From assembly GCA_025200525.1 (NCBI GenBank), contig CM045763.1:67033018-67097017 (forward strand): a stretch of 64,000 bases of DNA, given 5' to 3'. Within the stretch, counting starts at the first letter, position 1, and the number at the start of each line of letters is the position of its first letter. Shown one piece after another: positions 14,959 through 26,658 of this stretch. The position numbers and the translations under genes were made by a program. The notes beneath the pieces were generated by a model, which was not told the origin of the DNA, did not search any database, and saw only the letters and a program-made list of their open reading frames with translations. Source of the DNA: Camellia lanceoleosa. Taxonomy: Eukaryota; Streptophyta; Magnoliopsida; Ericales; Theaceae.

Positions 14959-15643
14959 TTTATAAAAAAAAAAAAAATCATCATTGGAGTATAGGACACA
15001 CGCACATTTAAGAAGTAAGATAGCAGGTAATTAGTACCTAAATATTATATTTTGTTTGTCGATTTAATTATATTATGATTTTATATATATATATTAAATT
15101 TTTTTTTATGTGCATAATTTGTGAAAGATAATGGATATAATTTATATTTTTATAGCAAAAGAGGGAAAAGGAATAAAGGATGTCGTGTTCAAACACCCAC
15201 CAAAATTATAATATAATTAAATACATATAATTTTCAGCTCAGTATTCAAAAAAAAAAATTATTTCGACTTTTTAAAAGTAGGTTCAAACTATGAAGTTAC
15301 TAATTTTAAAACTATTTTTTTCGTCAATGGAAAGTTCACGGATAAAAGAAATAGGAGTTCATCTCAAATGCCTTCAACTCCTGCATATGATTCTGTCATT
15401 TTATTTTCAGTCGCTTTGTGATCTTATTTTATTTTATTTTATTACAAAACCAATGAAAAGTTTTTAAAGTCACCCATTATTTCTTATTTTGGTCCAAAAT
15501 AATTTTTGACAAATAAACAGTGAGTTATTTTTGGTAAAGTTTTTTGAAGTAATATTTTTTATCAGATTAATCTTTTAATATATATTTATCAGAGTGCGCA
15601 GCGGATAGCTTACACGTATGACAAATTTTGAGGACGAAATTTT

Positions 15644-15658
15644 AAAAGGAGGGAAGAT
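15644..15658 (+). promoter_or_regulatory. Polypurine tract
   Basis: AAAAGGAGGGAAGAT directly precedes the TG of the 3' LTR and is the expected primer for plus-strand synthesis. Confidence 0.75.
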
Positions 15659-17125
15659 TGTAACAACCCAAATTTTTAATTATTCTGTAAAATTTATACT
15701 AGTATTATTTAATCACAATTAGGAAAATATACGATTTATTTTGTATTATTATGTGTAATTTTGTAAACTAATATAATTAGTAAAAAAATTTAGGGGTCAA
15801 AGTATAAATAATAATAATAATAATAATAATAGTGGATGTGGTAGTAAAATAAATAATTAATTTTTTGCAGGTATATGATAAACTATAATTTAATTAGGAA
15901 TTAATTTGTTTATATAGTTATATAAATAAATTGAGCTAAAGTGTAATTATCTTAAATATTTATTAAGAATAAGTATGAATCTATGAAATTTATTATCAAA
16001 TTTGGAAAAGATGCGCATAGCCACGTAATGCTCTCACCTCCCTATAAATAGGGAGGAGCTGATCAGTTAGGCGGAGAAGAGACGGAAACGAAAAAAGAAA
16101 GAAAAGAAAAGGGAAAGAAATGAAGGAAATGAAGGAAAAAATAATGAAAGTTGAGAGGATTTTTGATAGTGGAAAGAAAGAGTGAGGTATTAAAGTTAAG
16201 GTGAGTTATATTATATTTTAAGTTACTATTATATGTTTTACATATGTTTTGACTTTCCATATTTATTTTATACAAGTTATGTTTTATAAACTATTATAAA
16301 TTATATAAATATTTCAGTTACGTGGTTTAATTTCTGAACCCTATTTGCTTAAAATGAAACTCATGGATATGTTTGTTTAACTTTTAAAAAATATTTGAGT
16401 ATAACCTTATAAATAATTATGTTTTATAAGTACCACCACGAGAGTTCTACGCCTTGGAAGACTTACATAACCATTGGTCTCTGTTTGGTCACTTTGTGGC
16501 TCTCTATTGTCATGGATCTATTGATCTCTGCTTTGTGCAGAGCAAAGTGTTGTGCGCAGATAAGTGATACACTATTGTGGGAGCCACCTCTATAATTCGT
16601 ACGAGCCATCTCTTGAATCCGTACCTTTGTTCTGACTGTCACTCCTGTAATCTCTGTTTTGTTCTGTTCGGTATCGTGGTTATGGTTATATATTTACATA
16701 ATCTCAGTTTTGCTACTTAAATGATTATTTGTTCAGATTAAGTTATTTTAATATTTTAGTTATATAACTATCCATGGTTATTTTGTGCCTCTTATACTCT
16801 TGGTATAATATTTCTCACTCTGCCATGTGCTTATAGTTATTTATCAATTTTCAAGAAACAGTGCAATTCAGAGATAGTTTTTGGAAAAGTCGGGTTGCAG
16901 AATAGACACACACAGCTCTTTTATGATATTTTTATATGTAAATATCGGCCTTTTTGGTCAGTAAATTTTGTAATAAAAATAAAAATTTCGATGATTATTT
17001 TGGTACCTCACTTAAATATTACTTCCGCTCACGTTTATTAATTTGTTTAAGAATTGGCCAGAGGTAACTTTAGTTAATGGCCATCATGATACTTAACCTT
17101 TGGGTACGGGGAGCGCGTCGTAACA
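15659..17125 (+). repeat. 3' LTR of the non-autonomous element
   Basis: 1467 bp. It is highly similar to the 5' LTR with scattered substitutions and a shorter AAT tract (15805-15831). It keeps an intact TATA box, CCTATAAATAG, at 16041-16051. Confidence 0.85.
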
Positions 17126-17130
17126 AATTA

Positions 17131-17610
17131 TCACAATGGCTAGGGAGATTGGAACGAATGTGGTCCATAGAATTAAGAAGAAAAGGGAAGTTCTATAGAA
17201 CAACTATTAGACCAGCGATGTTGTATAGAGCGGAATGTTAGGCAACAAAGAAATAAATATATATAAGATGAGTGTTGCGTGGGAAGATTAAAAAAGATAG
17301 AGTTAGGAATGAGTATATTCTAGAATGGGTAGATGTAGTACCGATAGAAGATAAGTTGAGAAAGAATAGATTGAGATGGTTTGGTCAGATACAATGGAGA
17401 TCAACATAAGCAGTAGTGAAGAGATGTGACACAGTGACGGTAGATGGAAATATTAGGGGAATGAGTAGACCTAAATTAATGTAGGCTAGAGTAGTAAATA
17501 GGTATATGAACCTCCTTAATTTAACTAACGAAATGGCTTTGGATAAAGTCGAGTGGAGAAGAATGATCCATGTAGTCGGCCTTATTCGATGAGACTTAAT
17601 GCTTAGTTTA
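17131..17610 (+). pseudogene. RTE-like LINE relic, right part
   Basis: This continues the reverse-transcriptase C-terminus interrupted at 13431. Recognisable pieces are GKFYRTTIRPAMLY, RVRNEYILEWVDVVPIEDKL, KNRLRWFGQIQ and RGMSRPKL. These are landmarks of plant RTE-type LINEs. TAG stops replace expected tryptophans, as in AEC*ATKK and RPKLM*A. Both 5' and 3' ends are eroded. Confidence 0.8.
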
Positions 17611-17800
17611 GTTTGTTTTACTTTTAATATTTTGTGACATTATGATATGTCTTAATTGGCAATTGGTGTAGAGCATTAGTTCAAAAGTACTTAATAATTT
17701 TTTCTTTAATATTTTTATAACTTCATTTTTAATATTTTTATCTGCAGTTGATTTTTTAAAAAAATATCAATTTAAAAAATGTGTTAAAATGTGCTTTTTA

Positions 17801-18031
17801 AGCCCGTTTGGAAAGATAGGTTGGAAGCTTTTTAGCTATTTTAGCCATAAAAGACAAAATAGGCTATTTTAGCCACAATAAACAAAACATTACATCCAAC
17901 CCATAATCATTACACTATTCTCTCACAAAAAAAGTCAAAAAAGCCAAAAAGTCCTTCCCAAACCAAGCTTTTTAGCCCAGGCTAAAATAGCCAAAAAAGT
18001 CAAAAAGTTAACCCACTTCCCAAACGACACC
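17801..18031. mobile_element. MITE-like element with CGTTTGG ends
   Basis: The left end reads AGCCCGTTTGGAAAG and the right end in reverse complement reads GGTGTCGTTTGGGAAG. Internal inverted words (GGCTATTTTAGCC, GGCTAAAATAGCC) add to the palindromic structure. No clear TSD was found. Confidence 0.55.
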
Positions 18032-18520
18032 TGTATCAGTTTGAAAAGACCAAACAATTATTGTGAGTGAGTGCACAAGTATTTACACATTTGAAAGGGT
18101 AAAATGGAAAATTTAAGTAACAAACAAAAATATTTGCATTTTTTCATATAATTAAAAAACTCATTCTTAAATACATTGACTTTTTTTTTTATCTCTAAAA
18201 AATTTCAAAAAGTCACTTAAAAAATTAATTTCAAATGCTCTTTTTGTTAAAAAAAAAAAAAAGAATTAAGACTTACTTAATATTATTTATTTATTTAAAT
18301 TAATTTTAAAATAAATTTATCAATAATCTCATGCATAGCCTAAATGATATGCTATCTATCTAAGCAAAGTGTTGTGTTTATTGATTTTTTTATCATCGTT
18401 TTGTGTTATCGCCTACATGAGTACTAATTATTGATTCGTTATTAGGAAGTAGTTATTGAAGAAATAATAAAGATCCAAAATAGATGCCCAGTGATATAGC
18501 GTCCTTCTATATCTACCACC
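18032..18520. other. Intergenic DNA
   Basis: AT-rich spacer. I see no gene or element end. Confidence 0.55.
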
Positions 18521-18523
18521 TAA

Positions 18524-19163
18524 GAGCATCTCCAATAGTTTATCATTAGAGCTGTCAAGGCCATTTTATACTAGGTGTAAGGCAAAAGTGGTTTTCCAAT
18601 GGTAAGCTTTGGTAGTTACTATATTTGGCAAATGTCAAAGCCTGTGTCAAATTTGGCACTGGCTTTGACAGCTATCAAATGTGCCAACTCACCAAAATCA
18701 CCCGTTCCTCCCTCCCTTTCTCATTTCCTTTCCAGCAAAAACATCCAAAATAGAAACAAAATTCACAAAAAATAAAGCAACAAAATAATATATTATGAAC
18801 TAAACTTTAGAATTAGGCAAAATCAAGCCAAAAAAAAAAACAACAAAAAAACTATATTTATTTCATCAAATTTTAGGAATTTCAGTAATATTAATCAAAA
18901 AAATCTCATATGTTAAGCACAATCAACATTTCAAAATTTGAAGCAATCTCAAGCAAAATATATATATATATATATACAAAGAAAATTTATACTGGAATTA
19001 CATGAAACTTGAAGATACTTCGGCTTCATCTTTGTGTTTGGATCGTCTTTGTTAGGGTTTCGGCTTCATCTTCTTCATCTTCGTGTTTGGGTTATGTTCT
19101 TTAGGGTTTCGAGTTTGGATCATTTTCGTTATGGTTTCGATCGTTGGAGAAGAGGTTTAGAAT

Positions 19164-19202
<39 letters not shown>

Positions 19203-19818
19203 AAAAAAGGTTAGAACAGACAGTTGGAGAAGAGGGTTAAAACAGTGGGTTAGAGAAGGAAATTTGGGATTTGAGGATTGGAGATCAGCAGAGGCAGTGG
19301 TGGTGGTTCTAGAAATAGAGGGTGACATGAGTGTTGGTAGTGATGAAAATAGTGTGAGAAAAAAAATAATGAAGACGGTGAAAGACAGGAGGAGAAAAGA
19401 CAAAGAATCTGGTATGTGGTTCTGGAATGAAGAGAGAGAGAGAGAGACAACTTAAGGAGATGAGAATCAGAGAAAGGGGATAGATCAATATAAAGGTAGA
19501 TTCTAGAAGGTGAATATGAACCATTGGATTATGGTGCTCTTCTCGAACGATCCAATTTTATTAAAACAAAAATACAGTACATGACAAGTGTCATTAAAAA
19601 AATAAAACTATTTTCTAATTTTTTATATTTATCTGGTCGGGTAGAATGTAAATATTTAATTTATTTTTAAAAGAGTTTGAAAAAGATCATAAAAGACAAA
19701 AAATAAATAATAAAAAAATCACTAAAAAACTTATATCCAAACAACACTTACAAAATTAAAGAGAAAATTAATTGAGATTTGCCAAAATAACACATGATCA
19801 TTGGCTTTGGAGATGTTC
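18524..19818. mobile_element. PIF/Harbinger-type element, 1.3 kb, without transposase
   Basis: The left end reads GAGCATCTCCAATAG and the right end in reverse complement reads GAACATCTCCAAAGCC. Both are flanked by TAA (18521-18523 and 19819-19821). The interior holds TA repeats (18958-18977), two copies of a GGGTTTCGGCTTCATCTT-like phrase (near 19020-19080), and an AG run. Reading frames across the AG run only encode low-complexity protein. The size is large for a MITE, so it may carry captured host sequence. Confidence 0.7.
19168..19200. repeat. (AG)n microsatellite
   Basis: About 16 uninterrupted AG units lie inside the Harbinger-type element. Confidence 0.95.
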
Positions 19819-19821
19819 TAA

Positions 19822-20120
19822 GAAGAAGGGAAAGGTAATTAACCTCCTAAGACTCGAACTCGGGGTCCAAAGTTGGGAAATTGGATGTCTCCACCATTGG
19901 GTCAATCTTTTAGTCTCTATAACACTTCTATATAGATGCTCGTTTAACATTTGTCTCACAATTTGAATAGGAAATTCACAACTGTATTGATCAAGTTTGT
20001 AATCTTTTATCACGTATATCATTATAGTTGTGGGTGTGAACACACATTTCATATCCGGCATTTAAGACAAGCAATAAATGCACAAATAATAAAATTTATT
20101 AATTTCAATAAAAATGGGTA
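19822..20120. other. Spacer between Harbinger-type and copia elements
   Basis: Holds an ACTCGAACTCGGGG-type phrase seen in many plant intergenic repeats, but no gene that I can support. Confidence 0.45.
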
Positions 20121-20125
20121 CAATT

Positions 20126-20794
20126 TGTTAATGATAATTACAAAATAAAAACCAGAAAATACAAATAATAAAAATTACAATAATTATTGAAAGGGTTAAG
20201 GCGCAGAAAATTCGATCTCTTTAAGGAGATTCAAGCTCTCTGCGATTAGGCAAAGCCTCACACCGGTGCAACAAAAAAAAACCTTGACTTGTCCCCCCAA
20301 GATACAACAGCCCGACTAAGTCCTATAATTCACCAGTACTGCACAATTGGTTGAACCCAAAGTTTCATCACATACACCCTTTATTTATTTGCCTGATAAT
20401 CTCTCAAATAAGAAACTAGCAAAAACTTCTTTTTTTTTTTTTTCTTTTTTTAAACTCCAGATTTCTCTCTCCCTTGAGTTAGTTTTTTTTTTTTTTTTTT
20501 TTTGTGAGCTCCAAAAAAGAGAGGTGAAAGGCTCAATTTATAGAAGAGGAAAACTTGGTCACCAAGAAAAATGGTTAACTTGGAGGAAAGGTATAGAAGA
20601 GGAAACATGGTAGGCAATTTCTTTGAAGGAGAGGAAACCTGGTAGGCAAGTTCCTTGGAGGTGAGGAAACTTGGTGAGAAAGAAAAAGACTTGACTAGAG
20701 GAAGAGACTTGGAGAGAAAGAAAAAGAAAACTTGGAGGGAAAGAAAAGAAAATCAAACCTATAACACATTATAATATTAAAACATCTTCTAACA
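20126..20794 (-). repeat. 3' LTR of copia A
   Basis: 669 bp. Minus-strand start TGTTAGAAGATG, end AACA. It matches 27511-28139 along its length with several short indels, mostly in A/T homopolymers. The minus strand has a TATA box CTATAAATTGAGC at about 20530-20542. Confidence 0.85.
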
Positions 20795-20806
20795 TTCCCC
20801 CACCTA
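20795..20806 (-). promoter_or_regulatory. Polypurine tract of copia A
   Basis: The minus strand reads AGGTGGGGGAA just before the TG of the 3' LTR. Confidence 0.8.
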
Positions 20807-21349
20807 TTTTAATATTATAGGTAACAAAATCTAAGATTGTTAGGCAAAGAAGGATATCATGCATCATGGTAGGTGTGCTCTGCATTGAACCTCGATTAGT
20901 GAAACAATAATATCTACTCCAGAGCCAATAATATGCTCAGCATTGAACTATGACTGCTTAAAGGAAATAAATAATTATTGCACATACATAATATTCCAGG
21001 TGTTCACATAAGCTTTAAGAGCTAGCACATTACGGCCTTGTGCGATCCTAGGATTCATGAGTGTATTTGAGAATTAGCCCAAATCTCATAGGTAGCAGCC
21101 CCACTACCACACTCACATAGGTGAATTCTGTCAAAAGTGCTCCTGTAACTATGACACCTCACTCAATAGGAGCTACAAAAATTCATTAAGCATTTTTTCA
21201 TAACTCAACCTCTACAACGTTACAAGATAAATGCACTTACATCATAGGAATGGGTAGAAATTTATTTAGTGTATTTCTTACGGCCATCATATGATCGTTC
21301 TTCTCATTGAACCTAGTTACAGGATCTCTAGTCCCTGGGTTGAGTATCC
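20807..21349 (-). other. 3' non-coding tail of copia A
   Basis: About 540 bp between the RNase H stop and the polypurine tract has no open frame. Even so it is clearly similar to the matching part of copia B (29091-29639), for example around TGCATTGAACC, TGAACTATGACT and AGCACATTACGGCCTT. Sequence conservation without coding suggests a cis role for the RNA, or simply recent common descent. Confidence 0.6.
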
Positions 21350-21870
21350 TTATACATGGCTTATGCTATATTCAATGGGTTTCAACCCCATCCCCCTCGA
21401 TGTATTCCACACCCTATCTCTTGCTAAAGTCTTAGTTAATGGATCTGCAAGATTATCACCAGATTTAATATAATCCACATTTATGATGCCATTATTCATA
21501 TAAGATCTCATAGTACTGTGTTTTCTTCTGATAGGTCTGGATTTACCGTTATAATAACAGTTATTAACTCGACCAAATGTTGCAGTGCTATCACAATGAA
21601 TCAATATAGGTGGAATCGGTTTTTCCCAACGAGAGATTTCATTTAACAAGTCTCTCAACCAATTTGCTTCTTCACTAGCTGTAGCTAAAGTAATAAGCTC
21701 AGCCTCCATTGTTGAGTTAGAAATAATGGTTTGTTTTTTCGATTTCCAACTTCTAGCACCACCTCCCTATGTAAATAAGTAATCAGTGGTTAATAATGAA
21801 TCACCTGAAAAGGCATTCCAATTAGCAAGATACTTATTATAAAACAAGCTATATTTTATGGCACCAAATA
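21350..21870 (-). pseudogene. copia A RNase H domain
   Basis: RNase H would remove RNA from the RNA-DNA hybrid during reverse transcription. Visible landmarks are GGGARSWKSKKQ, ISNSTMEAELITLATASEEA and GDNLADPLTK, ending near RGMGLKP, the usual C-terminus of copia polyproteins. A stop precedes the GGGA motif (Y-F-T-stop near 21765). The domain is separated from RT by the inserted solo LTR. Confidence 0.85.
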
Positions 21871-21875
21871 AATAT

Positions 21876-24059
21876 TGTAACGCCCCCAAAATAATTCATC
21901 ATAATTAAAATACACCAACCAACATCCACTAATGAATATAACAATTCTCCAACCTTCACATCATTAATCTCCAAGGTTTATACAAAAGTTTCCCATGCAA
22001 CTTATACATTCAATGATATAGAAATACATGAATCTATAGCATGTAGAGCATCATGTTCCAAAAATAATAAAATGCCCTCACGGCTTACAATTTCTAAGGC
22101 TTAAGCCTGGTTACACAAAAATGGTTTCTCGGGCCCATACATGAATAGCCCTTGGCTAGCAATTATGTCCACAACAAAAATAGAGTTATTTACTCATCAC
22201 AAAATATATCCACGCCCTTAACTCGGCGAGATCACCACATCTTTACCTGCACCAAAATCCCATAAGGGTGAACATAAAGTCCAGTAGAGAATCCTTACAA
22301 AGTATATACAGTTATGCAAACTTTCAATGTTAAATGCAAATGCCATGCAATGCCACTTTAAAGAAAATTCCATTACGTGCTCCTCTTGAAAAGTCACCAT
22401 GTTTCAATAATCGTTTGCAATCTCAACAATTTCCGAAACTTCCAATTTTAATCAATAGGGGGGGTGGTAAATATGACTCAGGTAATCCCTAGGTTGGTGT
22501 CTGCAAGTAGGCTCAACAAGCACTACCAAGAAACCCCACTTTACCGATTGCTAACAAGAAGGGAAGTGGTACCTCCTCCGCGCGTGTTTTCGGTCTTTCA
22601 CCCCAGACACTCAGGCCAACTTATCAAATTCATCTACACTACCTAAACGGACTTACCAACATATTTACCCCATAAACATTTCAATAATAGTATTTCACAT
22701 TATTTCCCTTCTCAAAGCAAATGATTTCAAATCTCAATTCAACACTTGCAACAATAGATGCCAAAGCTAAATAACAATCTTGTAATAATCAAATGAATGA
22801 GTATGCAATGCCAAAATTGTTTATTTTCGACATAATATCAAGAACACACAATAATGATCAACTTCATTTTCTCCTTGTAATGCTATTTCACAAATAGCCC
22901 AAAGTTTATTACCAATTATCACCATTACAATAACATGTCCACAATCCATACACTTTCATTACTTCCATTATCTCTAACGATTGCAAAATTTAAACAACAC
23001 TCTCCAATCTCCAAAATTTTCATGAGTAGAGAAGCCCAACATCACCATATATATATATATATAAACATTTATAATTAAACAAGGAAAACTCTCCACTTTC
23101 TATACTTGTCATAGCACACAACTATGAATTTATATATATAAAATAGCAACTATAAACCCTTATCTTCTTTTATTCAAAGAAAATCTCCAAAATTTCTAGG
23201 TTTTTCTTCTCTACAAAACACACCCACACTAACATTTGAAAGGGGACTCAAAGTAACACCCCATTTTCTTGCTTAAGAGGATTTCAATTCTCAAGATGCC
23301 ATCTTTAGAGAGGTTTGAGATTTTGAAAACCCACTTTTGAAAATCTCTACATCATGGCCACAAAATCAAAACCAACACAATAATTTCAAGAAAACTTTTA
23401 AATCATCATCAATATAGCAAAACATGTATATATAACTCAAGAAATCTCTACCTCAAGTTTTGATGAAGAGGAGAAGATGAAACCCTAGAAATCAAAATGC
23501 CCCAAACTCAATCTCCACCGTATAAAGCGAGGTTCTTGAGTTGCTTTCTAAGATTTGTGAAATGGGATAGATCAAAGCCTCATGGATTGTAAGAAATCAA
23601 AGTTCTTGAATGTTTGGTGAAGGTTTTTAGAGAGAATGAGGAGAAAAATGAATTTTAGAGTGAGAGAGAAATGTCAAAATGTGATATACATTCAGCCCAA
23701 AAGAGGGGAAAAAAATATGGTTTTGATGCCAAGACTCGACGCGCTGAGCCTACCTCCCTGCGTGTGGCCTTCCACCCCGCACGTGCGGCCTTTCCCTCCC
23801 CACACCTGCTGTGCCTCGTGCTTTTATTTCAGTGTGTGACCAAGACCTCCCCTACATTCTGTACGTGTGGCTCAGCCAAACAGCCCAAAAAAATTTCAGC
23901 TCAAGTCTCGGCACTCCGGACTTGACCTTACACTCCCCGGAACAAGTGAAACCCAACACCAGAACAAACAAGGATAAGAAGTTTGTGGAAAATCTACCGA
24001 ACACCATAAACCCCAAGAATACAAAACTGAAGTGATGTAAAATGAACCCGGTCATCACA
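21876..24059 (-). mobile_element. Solo LTR (Ty3/gypsy-type, 2184 bp) inserted in copia A
   Basis: The insertion begins TGTAACGCCCCC and ends GGTCATCACA on the plus strand. It is flanked by a perfect 5-bp duplication, AATAT (21871-21875 and 24060-24064). The copia frame resumes across it (RIMKYL to FGAIKYSLFY). No internal repeat, PBS or PPT is present, so it is a single LTR left after LTR-LTR recombination. Minus orientation (start TGTGATGACC) is preferred because a CTCTCTC leader and a CTAGGGTTTC phrase then look like a transcribed 5' region. Orientation is uncertain. Confidence 0.85.
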
Positions 24060-24064
24060 AATAT

Positions 24065-25020
24065 TTCATAATTCGTTCAATGGTTAGCCAGTGATCACTG
24101 CGAAGCTTGCTAGTAAACCTGCTAATTACTCCAACTGCATAGGCAATGTCAAGTCTAGTACAGTCAGTCACATAACGCAAGCTACCAATCATACTAGCAT
24201 GTTCCTTTTGATTAATTACATCCTCATAATTTTCAACAGGAAATAAACGCACATGAGGATCAAAAGGAATAAGAACATGCTTGTACTTATAAAAATTATA
24301 TTTTCTCAAAATTTTCTTAATATATTGCGACTGATCAAGAAATATACCGTCATGGGTTTTGGTAATTCTCATTCCCAAAATATAATCATCCTCATCAAGA
24401 TCTTTCATATCAAAATGGCTACAAAGTATATTTTTAGTTTCGACGATGATACGCAAATTAGAGCCAAATATAAGTAAATCATCCACATAGAGACTAATAA
24501 TGACATGTGAATTTTCTTCAGATTTATAGTAGATGCATTTATCACATTCATTAGTTTTATAGCCATTCTCAATCATGCAGGAATCAAATTTCCTATGCCA
24601 CTGTTTAGGGGCCTGTTTTAAGCCATATAGGGATTTAACTAGCTTGCACACTCTGCTTTCTTGACCGGGTTCAACATAACTCTCAAGTTGATCCATATAG
24701 ATTTCTTTATCTAGGTCTCCATTTAAAAAGGCTGTTTTAAAATCCATTTGATGAATTTTTAGATCATGAATTGCAGCCACTGCAATTAATAATCTAATGG
24801 ATGCAACTCTAGTAACCGGAGAAAATGTATCAAAAAAGTCAAGATCTGCTTATTGTTTAAAACCTTTTGCAACAAGCCTTACTTTATATTTGTCAATAGT
24901 TCCATCCGGTTTAAGTTTTTTCCTCAAAACCCATTTGCAGCTAATAGTTTTACAATCCGGTGGTAAATCTACTAATACCCAAGTTTGATTGGATTATAAT
25001 GATTTTGTCTCATAATTTAC
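24065..25020 (-). pseudogene. copia A reverse transcriptase
   Basis: RVT_2-type RT. Landmarks are KWVLRKKLKPDGTIDKYKAR, DTFSPVTR, HQMDFKTAFLNGDLDKEIYM, SLYGLKQAPKQWHRKFD, and the catalytic YVDD in SLYVDDLLIF. MIGSLRYVTDCTRLDIAYAV follows. A stop interrupts the frame after KGFKQ. The frame runs to the solo LTR at 24060. The catalytic motif is intact but the protein could not be made whole. Confidence 0.9.
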
Positions 25021-26190
25021 AGCCTCATTCCAAAACCAGAGTCAGGAGATGCCAACGCTTCTTGTAAAGTTAATGAAGTTTTCTCCACATTAAAAACATG
25101 ATAATCAGGACCAAAATATTTTTCTAATCTGGCTCTTTTACTCCTTCTAGGTTCAAAAATTACAGTGTTTTGGTTTTGTGAAAAAAGAGTAGAGGAACCA
25201 ATTTCAGATAAAATATTTTTTTGATAATTTTGACCCCCACCATTTTTAGATTTAAAAGGAAATTTTTCTTCATGAAAAATTGCATCACCTGATTCAAAAA
25301 TTATTTTGTTTTCAATATCAAAAAATCTATAGGTTGTACTATTTGTTGCATATCTAAGAAAAGCATAAGTAGCAGCTTTTACACCTAATTTAGGTCTTTT
25401 AGGGTCTACAAGTCTAACAAAAGCTAGACAATCCCAAACCCTCAAATATTCCAAATTTGGCTTTTGCCTTTTCCACAACTCAAAAGATGTAACTTTTGTT
25501 TTTTTATGTGGCATTCGATTTATAACATAACATGCAATTAAAATTGATTCTCCCCCACAAATTTGAAAGAGTACCTACTTCAATTATAATAGCATTTGTT
25601 CAACTAGTTAAAGTTCTATTTTTCCTTTCTGCTACACCATTAGATGCAGGTGAATATGGTGGAGTAGTTTTATAGATTATTCCCAAAGATTGAGCAAACG
25701 AGTTGAATCCAAAAGATTCATACTCCCGGCCTCTATCACTTCTATATCTCTTAATCTTTTTACTGAATTGATTTTCAACTTCAAGAATGAATTCTTTAAA
25801 TTTTTCAAAAGCATCACTTTTATTTTTCAACAAGTAAACATAAGTGTATTTTGAAAAATCATTAATAAAAATGATAAAATATCTATTTCCACCACGTGTT
25901 TAAATTCCTTCAAATTCACATAAATCAATGTAAATTAATTCTAGCAATTCAATATTTCTCATCACACTTTTATGAGGCATTTTAGTTATTTTTGCGTAAT
26001 TGCAAACTTCACATTTCTCAAAATTATTTGTTAGTCTAGGAATTAATCCTAAATTACTCATGACTCCCACATATCGGCTATTAATATGACACAGAAAAAC
26101 ATGCCAAAAATTCATGGAAGATAGCATGTAAACAGAAACATGTTCTTTCTTATTCTCAACATTTAATTTAAACATTCCATCACATGCATA
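25021..26190 (-). pseudogene. copia A integrase
   Basis: Visible in order: the GAG-pre-integrase region (FWHVFLCHINSRYVGVMSNL with CEVCNYAK), the core around RSDRGREYES, the YSPASNGVAERKNRTL segment with the catalytic glutamate, and the downstream LEYLRVWDCLAFVRL region. Frames are broken at about 25515-25600 and 25835-25900. Confidence 0.85.
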
Positions 26191-26658
26191 TCATTTTCCC
26201 ACAAATATATCTTTTTTAGTGATTACATATTGGTTAGATTCAATAGTCTGCTTAAAACCAACTTTGTTGAGCAAATAACACGATATCAAATTTTTTCTCA
26301 TCATGGACAGTGTGTACAACATATCTTTTAAAATAAGCACACGTCCAGAGGTAAATTTCAGCTCAATATCCCCACACTCAAGCACATTGGTTAAACTGGA
26401 GTCACCAAGAATAACAGTCCTCTCCTCATTAAAAAGAGTAAACTTTTTAAATAAATCTTTATCATAGCAGACATGCCTATTGGCACCAGAGTCTGCCCAC
26501 CACCCTTCCACAGATTGAACCACAAAAATATATGTAATCATAGCCACAAATGGTTCCTTAGTAACATTAGCCTGTGGTCGAAACTGTTGTTTCCGAAATT
26601 TGCAAGTTCGAGCAATATGCCCACTTTTGCCACACAGAAAACATGTCACATTTGTCAA
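26191..26658 (-). pseudogene. copia A zinc knuckle and aspartic protease
   Basis: A CCHC zinc knuckle ([14 protein letters not shown]) of the nucleocapsid is followed by the protease active site in [12 protein letters not shown]. This cleaves the Gag-Pol polyprotein in active elements. The protease motif D-S-G-A is intact. Confidence 0.9.

Larger units (their letters stand above)
13432..17125 (+). mobile_element. Non-autonomous Ty3/gypsy-type LTR retrotransposon (3.7 kb)
   Basis: Two long LTRs (13432-14939 and 15659-17125) both start TGTAACAACCC and end ACA. They enclose only 719 bp. A PBS-like TGGTATCAAAGTAATGG follows the first LTR and a purine tract, AAAAGGAGGGAAGAT, precedes the second. 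A FEDEIL-type pol end (ATTTTGAGGACGAAATTTT) sits just before the purine tract. Flanks are GATTA (13427-13431) and AATTA (17126-17130), a 5-bp TSD with one change. No gag or pol domain remains, so it would need proteins from another element. It is inserted in an RTE-like LINE relic. Confidence 0.88.

Noticed and set aside
19101..19455. Overlapping frames around the AG microsatellite
   Set aside because: Their composition follows the (AG)n run (Arg-Glu or Ser-Leu repeats) on both strands, so they are not genes.
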